A stretch of DNA of 9,171 nt from JBGPLH01 sp041486365 [NCBI: Thermodesulfobacteriota bacterium] (GCA_041486365.1 JBGPLH010000111.1:1-9171), one strand, 5' to 3'. Numbered from the stretch's first letter, positions 1 to 6,520 are shown. Numbers and translations: made by a program. Notes: generated by a model not told the origin, from the sequence alone.

Positions 1-244
1 CGTGGTCCACGTCGATCACGATGCGGCGGTTCCCGTACAGACGGTGCACGTGGGGCGAGGCGTACACGGGCACGCCCTCCAGCTCCCCCACGCGGACCTG
101 CTCGGCGTCGATGTAGTAGTGGTCGAACAGCAGGGGCGCCGTTCCCTCGCAGCAGCCGTCGCCGAAGACGAACACGAGTTCTTCCCGCTCCGCCTTGACC
201 TTCTCGAGGACCGCGCGCGCCGAGCCGGTGATGCCGACTTCCAA
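1..244 (-). CDS. DUF779 domain protein, C-terminus cut off by the window edge
   Basis: A minus-strand frame opens just after the aldehyde dehydrogenase stop and stays open to base 1, giving 81 residues. The family call rests on the strand-turn segment LVFVFGDGCCEGTAPLLF (residues 23-40), with the paired cysteines C31-C32 after G-D-G, followed by the Y-Y-I-D, VRVGELEGVPVY and IVIDVDH segments. This is the pattern of DUF779 proteins, usually about 110-125 residues, so roughly 30-40 residues lie outside the window. The start is TTG at 244-242. The same frame has an upstream stop (the dehydrogenase TGA) only 33 bases before it, no ATG or GTG lies between, and a GGAGG sits 4 bases upstream. DUF779 genes are known as frequent neighbours of aldehyde dehydrogenase genes. 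Their biochemical role is not established; the CC pair could bind metal or be redox-active (inference). Family call quite sure, function unknown. Confidence 0.88.
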   Translation of the reverse strand, partial: MEVGITGSARAVLEKVKAEREELVFVFGDGCCEGTAPLLFDHYYIDAEQVRVGELEGVPVYASPHVHRLYGNRRIVIDVDH

Positions 245-253
245 GGTTCCTCC
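245..253 (-). promoter_or_regulatory. Ribosome binding site deciding a TTG start
   Basis: On the minus strand GGAGGAACC lies directly before TTG (244-242). It is the only Shine-Dalgarno/start pair between the dehydrogenase stop and the conserved DUF779 core, so it fixes the start of that gene. The GGAGG core at 253-249 is 4 bases from the start codon. Confidence 0.7.
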
Positions 254-277
254 GGATCGGCGCGCCCCGGCCGGCGC

Positions 278-1780
278 TCAGAGGCCTTCGCCGAAGAGGC
301 TCTGGTACCAGAATTTCTGCGAGAGCTCGCCCGCCTGGTCCACGTACACGTGCTTGACCTGGAGATACTCGGACAACCCGTGGGTGCCGAGCTCCCGCCC
401 GATGCCGCTCTGCTTGTAGCCGCCGAAGGGCGTGGCGGCCGAGAGCATGTGGTGCTCATTGATCCAGACCGTGCCCGCGCGCAGCCGCCTGGCGATGGCG
501 AGGGCCTTGTCCTCGTGCCGCGACCAGACGGCGCCCGCCAGACCATAGATCGTCTCGTTGGCCATGCGGACGGCGTCGTCGATGTCCTTGTATTTCAGCA
601 CGCAGAGCACCGGCCCGAAGATCTCCTCCTGAGCGATCTTCATCTCGTTCCTCACGCCCGTGAAGATCGTCGGCTCCACGTAGTAACCCTTCGGCAGGTG
701 CGCCGGCCGGCCGCCGCCGATCACGATCTTCGCGCCTTCCTCCGAGCCGCTCCGGATGTACCCCTCCACGCGCTCCCGCTGGCGCTCCGCGATCAGGGGG
801 CCGATGTCGCTCTCGATCGAGCCGGGATCGCCCACGCGGAGCGTCTTCGCACGCTTCACCAGGCGATCGACGAACTCGTCGTGGATTCGCTCCGAGACGA
901 AGAGCCGGGTCCCCGATTCACAGGCCTGACCCTGGTGGAAGAACACGCCGAACAGAATCCCGACGGAGGCCATGTCGAGGTCGGCGTCGTCGCAGAGGAT
1001 GGCCGGCGACTTGCCGCCCAGCTCCAGCGTCACCTTCTTCACGGTGCCGCTGGCGAGTTGCATGATCCGCCTTCCCACGGCCGTGGAGCCGGTGAAGGCC
1101 ACCTTGTCCACAAGCGGGTTCGTGGCCAGCTCCTCGCCGCAGTCAGGGCCGAAGCCGGGAATGATGTTGACGACCCCCTTCGGGAGATCGATCTCGGCGA
1201 GGATCTTCGCCAGCTCCATCGCCGTGCAGGGAGAGTCGGGCGCCGGCTTGAGGACCACCGTGTTCCCCGTGGCCAGGGCCGGGCCGAGCTTCCAGATCGC
1301 CATCACCAGCGGGAAGTTCCAGGGGATGATCTGTCCGCAGACGCCGAAGGGCTCCCGGTAGACGAAGTTCTTGGCGGGCCCCGGGATCATCTGGTCGGGG
1401 AGGTTCTCCACGTGGGGGAAGCTCGCGCCCATTTCAGCGAAGGTCATGAGCTGCATGGCGCCGAGGCCGAGGTCGCCCATGGTCTTCCGGATCGTCCCGC
1501 CGGAATCCTCCGTCTCCAGTGACGCGAGCTCGGCCGCCCGGGCGGAAAGAGCCTCGGCGATCTGCAGAAGCAACTTCGAGCGGTCGGCCGGGGTCGTCCT
1601 GGACCAGGGCCCTTCGTCGAAGGCGCGGCGCGCGGCGGCGATGGCGCGTTTGGCGTCCTCACGGTTGGCGCGCGCGACCTCCGCGATGGGTTCCTCGGTG
1701 GCCGGGTTGATGGACTGGAACGTCTCGCCGGAGGCGGAATCGACGAACTGGCCGTCGATGTAGAGCTGGTACTTTCTCAT
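278..1780 (-). CDS. NAD(P)-dependent aldehyde dehydrogenase (ALDH superfamily)
   Basis: Encodes 500 residues, normal for a cytoplasmic class-1/2-type ALDH that oxidises an aldehyde to the carboxylic acid with NAD(P)+. The N-terminus has the usual YIDGQFVDSASGETF strand pair. The Rossmann and catalytic signatures are intact: IIPWNFP with the oxyanion Asn N155, K178 in VVLKPA, the FTGSTAVG loop at 229-236, the general base E253 in VTLELGGKSP, the nucleophile C287 in GQACESGTR, E386 in EEIFGPV, and PFGGYKQSGIGRELG at 451-465. The protein continues about 18 residues beyond the usual end (EYLQVKHVYVD), with an aromatic tail WYQSLFGEGL. ATG at 1780 is preferred over an in-frame ATG 11 codons upstream because AGGAG lies 7 bases before it and the family alignment begins here. 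The gene is probably co-transcribed with the DUF779 gene 33 bases downstream. The substrate cannot be told from sequence; betaine, acetaldehyde or aromatic aldehydes are all possible. Confidence 0.95.
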   Translation of the reverse strand: MRKYQLYIDGQFVDSASGETFQSINPATEEPIAEVARANREDAKRAIAAARRAFDEGPWSRTTPADRSKLLLQIAEALSARAAELASLETEDSGGTIRKTMGDLGLGAMQLMTFAEMGASFPHVENLPDQMIPGPAKNFVYREPFGVCGQIIPWNFPLVMAIWKLGPALATGNTVVLKPAPDSPCTAMELAKILAEIDLPKGVVNIIPGFGPDCGEELATNPLVDKVAFTGSTAVGRRIMQLASGTVKKVTLELGGKSPAILCDDADLDMASVGILFGVFFHQGQACESGTRLFVSERIHDEFVDRLVKRAKTLRVGDPGSIESDIGPLIAERQRERVEGYIRSGSEEGAKIVIGGGRPAHLPKGYYVEPTIFTGVRNEMKIAQEEIFGPVLCVLKYKDIDDAVRMANETIYGLAGAVWSRHEDKALAIARRLRAGTVWINEHHMLSAATPFGGYKQSGIGRELGTHGLSEYLQVKHVYVDQAGELSQKFWYQSLFGEGL

Positions 1781-1844
1781 GGGCGTACTCCTCTTCCGCT
1801 GCGGGGCGGGCAAAGGTGGCGCGAAGGCAGGGGTGACGGACCCC

Positions 1845-1853
1845 AGAGTAGCA
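1845..1853 (-). promoter_or_regulatory. Extended -10 promoter element for the aldehyde dehydrogenase operon
   Basis: On the minus strand TGC-TACTCT fits an extended -10 (TGn-TATAAT), within the longer string TTGTGCTACTCT. No good -35 is visible 16-18 bases upstream. It would start transcription near 1838, leaving a leader of about 58 bases that carries the AGGAG ribosome binding site. A nearly identical element faces the other way at 1910-1918, which strengthens the call. Confidence 0.45.
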
Positions 1854-1879
1854 CAAGTCCGCCGGCCGGATCGCGGGGG

Positions 1880-1899
1880 CCCGGGTGAGGGAGCCCGGG
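1880..1899. repeat. GC-rich inverted repeat between the divergent promoters
   Basis: CCCGGG occurs at 1880-1885 and again at 1894-1899, with eight bases between, so the arms can pair with each other; T1886-G1893 adds a wobble pair. It lies just upstream of the rightward -10 and behind the leftward one, a position where an operator or a transcription barrier would sit. In such GC-rich DNA it could also be chance. Confidence 0.3.
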
Positions 1900-1909
1900 G
1901 AGTGGGCTG

Positions 1910-1918
1910 TGCTATCCT
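1910..1918 (+). promoter_or_regulatory. Extended -10 promoter of the DUF6178 gene, probable leaderless start
   Basis: TGC-TATCCT, within TGTGCTATCCT, ends six bases before the ATG at 1925. Transcription is expected about seven bases after the -10, so it would begin at or next to the start codon itself. No Shine-Dalgarno sequence exists before that ATG, as expected for a leaderless mRNA. No convincing -35 is present; the TG extension may compensate. Confidence 0.5.
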
Positions 1919-1924
1919 GCCGCC

Positions 1925-3763
1925 ATGGTTTCTCCCCGGGATCCGTCAACGCCCTCCGACGATCGCCCCACCGGACTCGTGAACCTCCCCGACCGAAGCC
2001 CCGGGGCGCTCGCCGCCTTCGCGCGCGAGCACCCGCGGGCGGCCGCGCGCGCCTTCGATTCGCTCCCGCTGGGGGAGCGCGCCCGGATCGTCACGCAGGC
2101 CTCCGCCCGGGACCGCCTCACGCTCATTTTCCTCTCCCGCGATGCGGAAGCGCTCGTTCGCGCGCTCCCGGCCCCCGACTTTTTCTTCACCGTGAAGGAG
2201 GCCGGGGACGACGCGCCGGATCTCCTGCACCTCGCGACGGTGGACCAGGTGCGAATCTGCCTCGATCTCGACTGCTGGGAGCAGGACGCGTTCCATCCGG
2301 ATTCTCTCACGGGCTGGCTCGATCTCCTCCACGAAAGCCGGGAAAAGCTCGGCGAGGTGCTCCCCGCGCTCGATCTGGAGATCCTGATCGCCTGGCTCAA
2401 GTCTCGCATCCGGGTCTGGAAGGCGGAGGCGGACGGGTCGCTCCCGCCGGAGGCGCCCGCGGCGCTCGTCTCCATTGATGGCGTGTATCACCTGGAGGCC
2501 GTCGGGGACGACGACGATCTCCCGCTCGTGCGCGACGTGCTCCTCGATGCGCGCGCGCGAGACGAGGTCTTCTACTGGCGCCTGCTGGAAGGCACGATCC
2601 ACGAGCTGGATCACGAGATTGAGATGCAGGCCTTCCGCTGGCGGGAGTCGCGCCTGGGGGACGAGGGGTTCCCGCGGCTGGACGACGCGCTCGCCGTGTA
2701 TGCCCGCCTCGATCCGCGCCGCTTCCATGCGGAGAAGCATCGCAAGCCCGAAACGGCCGAGCCCGGCGGGTTGCCGCGCGACGCGTCGGCGGCGGTCGCG
2801 CGGCGCGCGGATCTCGCGGACGATCTGCTGCTCACGCACGCCTGGGAGGCCGGGCTTCGCGCCGGCGGGTGGGACCCGATCCAGGAGGAAATGGCGCACC
2901 TGCTCAACCGCGTTCTCGTCGCCGACGGCGCGCGAATCGACGCGCCGGAGGGGGTCCAGGCGTTGTTCCGCCGCGCCCGGGCCACCCTGAGCCTCGGGCT
3001 CGAGTCGGCGATCGATCCCGCCGGCGAGCGGCAGGGGGTTTACGGGGAGAGCGACGTGCAGAACGCGATGGGCCTGCTTCGCGCGGTTCGCCTCGATGCG
3101 ATCTTCCGCCTCGGGTTCACGCGCACGCTGGAGGTGCGCGACGCCGCGATGCGCGTGGAATCCGAGCAGGATACATGGACCGCGATCCTCGACCCGCCGC
3201 TCCCCGGCGCCGTGGCCGCCGCGAAGCGGCGCCGGCCACTCTTCTTCGAGGGCCTCGTGAAGGAAGGATCTTCGGAAACTCGGGAGTTCCGCACGATGCG
3301 CGAGGTCGGCGCGGCCCTGCGGGCGATGCGATGGGCCTCGTCGCTCAGGGCGCTCTGGGAGGATCTCCTGAAGCAGGCGGTCCCCGGATCGCTCGGCGAG
3401 GATGCCCCCCGCACGTCGCCGATGCGGCTTTCCGGACTCGCGATCACCGCCTTCGCCGCGCGCGTCCTGGACGGGGCGCCGGCGCTTCGCCCGATCCCGC
3501 GAAGCCGCCTTCGCGCCCTGCACGTATCGCTCTTCGCGGAGTCCGGTCCCTCCTGCGCCGAACCCGCGCTCCGGCCCGACGCGCGCGCGCGCGTCCACGA
3601 GGCCTTCGGATCCTGGATCGGGTCGCTGGAGCCCGAGGCGCGCGAGGACGCCGGGCGGTTCCTCGACGGTTGCCTTGAGCGGCTGCGCGCCGAGGTCGGC
3701 GTACTCGATCCCGACACCGCGGACCCACGGGCGGTCTCCGCCATCCTGCTCTCCCGCGGGTAA
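1925..3763 (+). CDS. DUF6178 family protein
   Basis: Encodes 612 residues, largely alpha-helical, soluble, with no signal peptide or membrane segment. The pattern matches what I know of DUF6178 proteins: an N-terminal LPDRSPGAL segment (21-29), then LVRALPAPDFFFTVKE (77-91), ATVDQVRICLDLDCWEQD (104-121), LTGWLDLL, and LDLEILIAWLKSRIRVW (149-165), followed by ELDHEIEMQAFRWRESRL (227-244) and GFPRLDDALAVYARLDP (248-264). The acidic helix around E227-E233 (ELDHEIE), followed by aromatic/Arg residues, is notable but I know of no demonstrated catalytic role. The C-terminal half (about 300-612) is Arg/Ala-rich helical sequence with fewer recognisable motifs. The gene stands alone: divergent from the dehydrogenase operon, with the next gene under its own promoter 18 bases after this stop. 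The start is ATG at 1925, preceded by a -10 and no ribosome binding site. The function of the family is unknown; I do not assign one. Confidence 0.8.
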   Translation: MVSPRDPSTPSDDRPTGLVNLPDRSPGALAAFAREHPRAAARAFDSLPLGERARIVTQASARDRLTLIFLSRDAEALVRALPAPDFFFTVKEAGDDAPDLLHLATVDQVRICLDLDCWEQDAFHPDSLTGWLDLLHESREKLGEVLPALDLEILIAWLKSRIRVWKAEADGSLPPEAPAALVSIDGVYHLEAVGDDDDLPLVRDVLLDARARDEVFYWRLLEGTIHELDHEIEMQAFRWRESRLGDEGFPRLDDALAVYARLDPRRFHAEKHRKPETAEPGGLPRDASAAVARRADLADDLLLTHAWEAGLRAGGWDPIQEEMAHLLNRVLVADGARIDAPEGVQALFRRARATLSLGLESAIDPAGERQGVYGESDVQNAMGLLRAVRLDAIFRLGFTRTLEVRDAAMRVESEQDTWTAILDPPLPGAVAAAKRRRPLFFEGLVKEGSSETREFRTMREVGAALRAMRWASSLRALWEDLLKQAVPGSLGEDAPRTSPMRLSGLAITAFAARVLDGAPALRPIPRSRLRALHVSLFAESGPSCAEPALRPDARARVHEAFGSWIGSLEPEAREDAGRFLDGCLERLRAEVGVLDPDTADPRAVSAILLSRG

Positions 3764-3781
3764 CCTCCTCCGGCCCCTCGC

Positions 3782-3811
3782 TTGACACCCTCCGCGCGCC
3801 CCGCTTAGAAT
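3782..3811 (+). promoter_or_regulatory. Consensus sigma-70 promoter for the IPTL propeller/TPR operon
   Basis: A perfect -35 TTGACA (3782-3787), an 18-base spacer, and a -10 TAGAAT (3806-3811) that matches TATAAT at five of six positions. The predicted transcript start is about 3818. This is the best promoter in the window and implies strong, probably constitutive housekeeping-sigma transcription. Confidence 0.85.
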
Positions 3812-3827
3812 GCGGTTTGCTTGGTTT

Positions 3828-3833
3828 GGAGGT
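3828..3833 (+). promoter_or_regulatory. Ribosome binding site setting the start of the propeller gene
   Basis: GGAGGT lies 10 bases before ATG 3844 and 4 bases before an in-frame TTG at 3838. The open frame could be extended to a TTG at 3817, but that codon sits at the predicted transcript start and upstream of this site, so it is excluded. Confidence 0.6.
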
Positions 3834-3843
3834 CGGGTTGGCG

Positions 3844-5736
3844 ATGCGCCTCGCGCGCCCCGCGGGGCAAGGAATGCCGGTTTTGACTACGATTGTCCGG
3901 GGCGCTGCCGCCCGCCATCTCCGACACACCCTCGGCGTGCTTATGCTGGTCCTGGCGTGGTCCTCCGCGGCCGCGGCCCAGGGCCTTTTCGTCGTGAGCC
4001 AGAACAACTCGAAGGTCATAAAGTACGACTCCCAGACCGGCGCCTTCCTCTCGACCTTCATCACGCCGATCACCCAGGGATTCCAGCCCCCCGGCGGGAT
4101 GGGCATCCACCCCACGAGCGGGATCCTCTACGTCTCCAGCACCGGCACCGGCGAGATCTGGAAGTACACCACGGCGACGGGCGCACTCATCACGCCGCGC
4201 GCCGCCGGGAGCCTGCTCCAACCGGGAGGACTGGGTTTCGACTCCACGGGGACGAACATGTACTTCGTGGGCGCCGCGACCGGGCTCTCGGTGACGACCG
4301 ATTCCGTCAAGAAGATGGTCGTCTCCTCCGGCACCGTCTCGAACGTGGTGACCGACGCCACCGCCGGCTTCAACGCCGTGACGGTGAACGGCTCGAACCT
4401 CTACGTGAGCGACGGCGTGAACAACCGGATCATGCGCTACACCACCTCCGGTGGGAGTGCCACGGCGATCATCACGGGCCTATCGATGCCCGGCGCGATC
4501 CTCTTCCGCTCCTCCACCGACATGGTCTTCGCGGACACCGGGAGCGATAGGGTGCTCGAGTACACTCTGATCGCAGGCACCTGGACCTTCAATCGCGTCG
4601 TGCTCCCCGCCACGGCCGGCGTGGACGGGCCCTGCGGGCTCGCGCTCGGACCCGACGGCCGGCTCACGGTCTCGGGCAAATTCTCGGACAACGTGGTCGC
4701 CGTGAATCTGACGACGCTGGCCGTCTCGACCCTCGTCTCGGCGGGCGCGGGCGGGCTCGGCAACGCGAAGGACGTGGCCTGGAGCGGAAGCACACTCCTG
4801 GTGGCGAGCATCGCGACGAACACGATCATCTACTACGACAACGCTGGCGTTCCCACGGGCACCGTGGCGCGCGGCATCTCGACGCCGACCGACGGCGGGA
4901 TGACCTTCACGTCGACGGGAGACCTGATCATCGCGAGCGTGAACGACAACGACCTCGCCCAGTTCAACGGAACGAACGGGGGGGTGGTGCGCAAGTTCTT
5001 CGACGCATGCCCCACCTCGCTCGCCGCCCCCTTCGATGACCTGGTCGGACCGGACGGAAACGTCTACGCGACCTGTACCGGCTCCGACGCGGTTCACCGC
5101 TTCACGCCCACCGGCTCACCGCTCGGCTTCTTCGTGACCGGCGGCTCCGGGGGACTCACCTACCCCCGGGGGCTCGCCTTCGGCCCCAATGGGAATCTCT
5201 TCGTCGCGAGCGGTTTCACGGGCGAGGTCCTCCAGTACAACGGGACGAGTGGCGCATTCGTGAATGTTTTCGTCGATGCGGGGGGCAACGGGGGCGGTGC
5301 TATGGATCCCTACGGGATCAGTTTCCACAACGGCGACCTCTACGTGGCCTCCTACTTCCCGAGTGAGGTGAAACGATTCAACGGGACGACGGGTGCCTTC
5401 GTGTCCACCTTCGTGACGAGCGGGTCCGGCGGGCTCTCGGGCCCGACGGCCGTGGAGTTCGGCCCGGACGGGAACCTCTACGTGTCGAGCTACAACGACG
5501 ACGCGATCCGGAGGTACAACGGGACGACAGGGGCGTTCCTGTCGACCTTCGTGACTTCCGGGAGCGGCGGCCTCGACGGACCCGTCGACTTCGGGTTCCA
5601 TCCGGCCTCGTTTGGACCGGCGAACATTCCGACCCTCTCCGGCGCGGCGCTCGCGGTGCTCGCGCTCGGACTCGCCGCGGCCGGCGCGAGGCGCATCAGG
5701 CGCGGCGCCCGTGGAACGAGGGAGGCTTCCGGGTGA
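3844..5736 (+). CDS. Exported beta-propeller (NHL/SMP-30-like) protein with IPTL-CTERM-like sorting tail
   Basis: Encodes 630 residues. The N-terminus is a signal peptide: Arg/His-rich n-region (to about H28), hydrophobic core LGVLMLVLAW, and a likely cleavage in SSAAAAQG near 45-47. The body is repeated beta-propeller blades of the form GL-x-FGPxGNLYVAS-x-V-x-RYNGTTGAF. One blade is clear at the N-terminus (LYVSSTGTGEIWKY); about five consecutive ones occupy roughly residues 370-590, with a more diverged middle. After the last blade comes the tail, starting with IPTLS at 595-599, then a hydrophobic helix (AALAVLALGLAAAGA) and a basic end (RRIRRGAR). This is the three-part layout of IPTL-CTERM signals processed by exosortase H. 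The usual Trp/Gly after IPTLS is absent here, replaced by G-A-A. No exosortase gene is in the window. Likely role: surface or periplasmic binding scaffold; a sugar-lactone-lyase-like activity is less likely, as no clear metal-site residues were identified. The downstream TPR gene overlaps by 4 bases. Confidence 0.85.
   Translation: MRLARPAGQGMPVLTTIVRGAAARHLRHTLGVLMLVLAWSSAAAAQGLFVVSQNNSKVIKYDSQTGAFLSTFITPITQGFQPPGGMGIHPTSGILYVSSTGTGEIWKYTTATGALITPRAAGSLLQPGGLGFDSTGTNMYFVGAATGLSVTTDSVKKMVVSSGTVSNVVTDATAGFNAVTVNGSNLYVSDGVNNRIMRYTTSGGSATAIITGLSMPGAILFRSSTDMVFADTGSDRVLEYTLIAGTWTFNRVVLPATAGVDGPCGLALGPDGRLTVSGKFSDNVVAVNLTTLAVSTLVSAGAGGLGNAKDVAWSGSTLLVASIATNTIIYYDNAGVPTGTVARGISTPTDGGMTFTSTGDLIIASVNDNDLAQFNGTNGGVVRKFFDACPTSLAAPFDDLVGPDGNVYATCTGSDAVHRFTPTGSPLGFFVTGGSGGLTYPRGLAFGPNGNLFVASGFTGEVLQYNGTSGAFVNVFVDAGGNGGGAMDPYGISFHNGDLYVASYFPSEVKRFNGTTGAFVSTFVTSGSGGLSGPTAVEFGPDGNLYVSSYNDDAIRRYNGTTGAFLSTFVTSGSGGLDGPVDFGFHPASFGPANIPTLSGAALAVLALGLAAAGARRIRRGARGTREASG
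5239..5597 (+). repeat. Tandem propeller blade repeats within the IPTL protein gene
   Basis: The codons for N-G-T-(S/T)-x-G-A-F recur at 5239, 5380 and 5518, giving periods of 141 and 138 bases (47 and 46 residues). The last two units are close at DNA level as well: both begin AACGGGACGAC, and both encode STFVTSGSGGL. This suggests recent internal duplication or gene conversion of blades near the C-terminal end. The third copy is cut short by the sorting tail. Confidence 0.75.
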
Positions 5737-6359
5737 AGCGTTCCGGATGGCTGCTTGCCGCTGTCTTCGCGGCCGGGCTGGTTGCGTTCCTGGTCTATCC
5801 GCGCGAAGGGAGGAAGCTGGCGCCGAAGCCCGTGCCGATGGGCGGGACGGTGACTCAGATGCTTCCGGGGCCCGACGGCAAACCGGAGGCCTGGAAGATC
5901 ACGAAGCAGGAGGTCCCCCGGGAGAAGCTCCCGGACCTGGTTCTCCCCAAGCCCGCGCCGAGGACGAGGCCGCCGGACGAGAGGACCGAATCGGCACGCG
6001 CCCTGGAGGGGCAGGCGCTCGAGTCCTGGAAGCACGGCGACATCGCTGCCGCGCTCGGCACCTTCGAGGCGGCGGTCAAGGCGGACCCGGATGATCCGGA
6101 GGTGCGCACCCGGTACGGCCGCCTGCTCACGCTCATGACCGATTATGACAAGGCGTACCCTCAGCTCGAGCGCGCGGCGAAGCTCAAGCCCGAGGATCCC
6201 CAGGTCTGGCTCGATCTCGTCACTATTTACGAGAAGAACGTGCTCCTGGAGCGGGCCGGGTACGCGCGGAAGAAAGCGGAGGCCCTGGCCCCGGGTGCGA
6301 AGATCATCCAGGACGAGAATGGTTTCTACTTCCTGGAAGGCGGAAAACTTTTTCCCTAA
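5733..6359 (+). CDS. Membrane-anchored TPR protein
   Basis: Encodes 208 residues. A short basic start (MKRSG) and one hydrophobic helix (about 6-22) ending at YPREGRK look like an uncleaved inner-membrane anchor with the rest outside the cytoplasm. A Pro/Lys-rich linker follows (about 23-85), then roughly three tetratricopeptide repeats: 88-121 (ALESWKHGDIAAALGTFEAA...DPDDPE), 122-155 (YGRLLTLMTDYDKAYPQLERA...KPEDPQ) and 156-189. It ends GFYFLEGGKLFP. The start is GTG at 5733, sharing bases with the TGA of the propeller gene (GTGA), with GGAGG seven bases upstream. This arrangement couples the two translations, so the TPR protein probably partners, assembles or traffics the propeller protein at the envelope (inference). 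The partner and precise role are not recognisable from sequence. Confidence 0.85.
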   Translation: MKRSGWLLAAVFAAGLVAFLVYPREGRKLAPKPVPMGGTVTQMLPGPDGKPEAWKITKQEVPREKLPDLVLPKPAPRTRPPDERTESARALEGQALESWKHGDIAAALGTFEAAVKADPDDPEVRTRYGRLLTLMTDYDKAYPQLERAAKLKPEDPQVWLDLVTIYEKNVLLERAGYARKKAEALAPGAKIIQDENGFYFLEGGKLFP

Positions 6360-6369
6360 AGGGGGAAAG
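6348..6369 (+). terminator. Weak hairpin overlapping the TPR stop codon
   Basis: CTTTTTCCC (6348-6356) can pair with GGGGGAAAG (6361-6369) across the loop TAAA, a nine-pair stem with two G-U pairs that contains the stop codon in its loop. No T-run follows, so it is at best an inefficient terminator or an mRNA 3' stabiliser. Confidence 0.3.
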
Positions 6370-6468
6370 ATTCTCCATACAGTCAATAGGTCCCCGCCCG
6401 AGTAGTCCCGGGAAGCGGAAAAGTGAAGGGATATCAACTACAAAATGCGGCGCCGGGGCTGGCCTCCG

Positions 6469-6484
6469 GGGCATGAAAGTTGCA
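6469..6484 (+). promoter_or_regulatory. Putative sigma-54 (-24/-12) promoter for the secreted hydrolase
   Basis: GGGCATG-AAAG-TTGCA matches the sigma-54 consensus TGGCACG-N4-TTGCA at 10 of 12 positions. The essential GG (6470-6471) and GC (6482-6483) have exactly the right spacing. Transcription would start near 6495, leaving a leader of about 105 bases. The competing reading is a sigma-70 promoter with -35 TTGCAC (6480-6485) and -10 TAATCC (6502-6507), spacer 16, which is poorer. No enhancer-binding site for a sigma-54 activator was obvious upstream. Confidence 0.4.
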
Positions 6485-6520
6485 CCAGTTCTTCTAGGCG
6501 GTAATCCGTCCTTTTTCCGA

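Noticed and set aside
2-1522. A 506-codon open frame on the plus strand opposite the aldehyde dehydrogenase.
   Set aside because: It is antisense to an unmistakable enzyme gene, has no family-like motifs, and is rich in His/Arg/Val repeats typical of the shadow frames of GC-rich genes.
1946-3598. A 550-codon minus-strand frame opposite the DUF6178 gene.
   Set aside because: Arg/Glu/Gly-rich composition, no start signal, and the plus-strand frame shows a recognised family. Shadow frame.
3817-3843. An upstream TTG start that would lengthen the propeller protein by nine residues.
   Set aside because: It coincides with the predicted transcript start and lies before the Shine-Dalgarno sequence.
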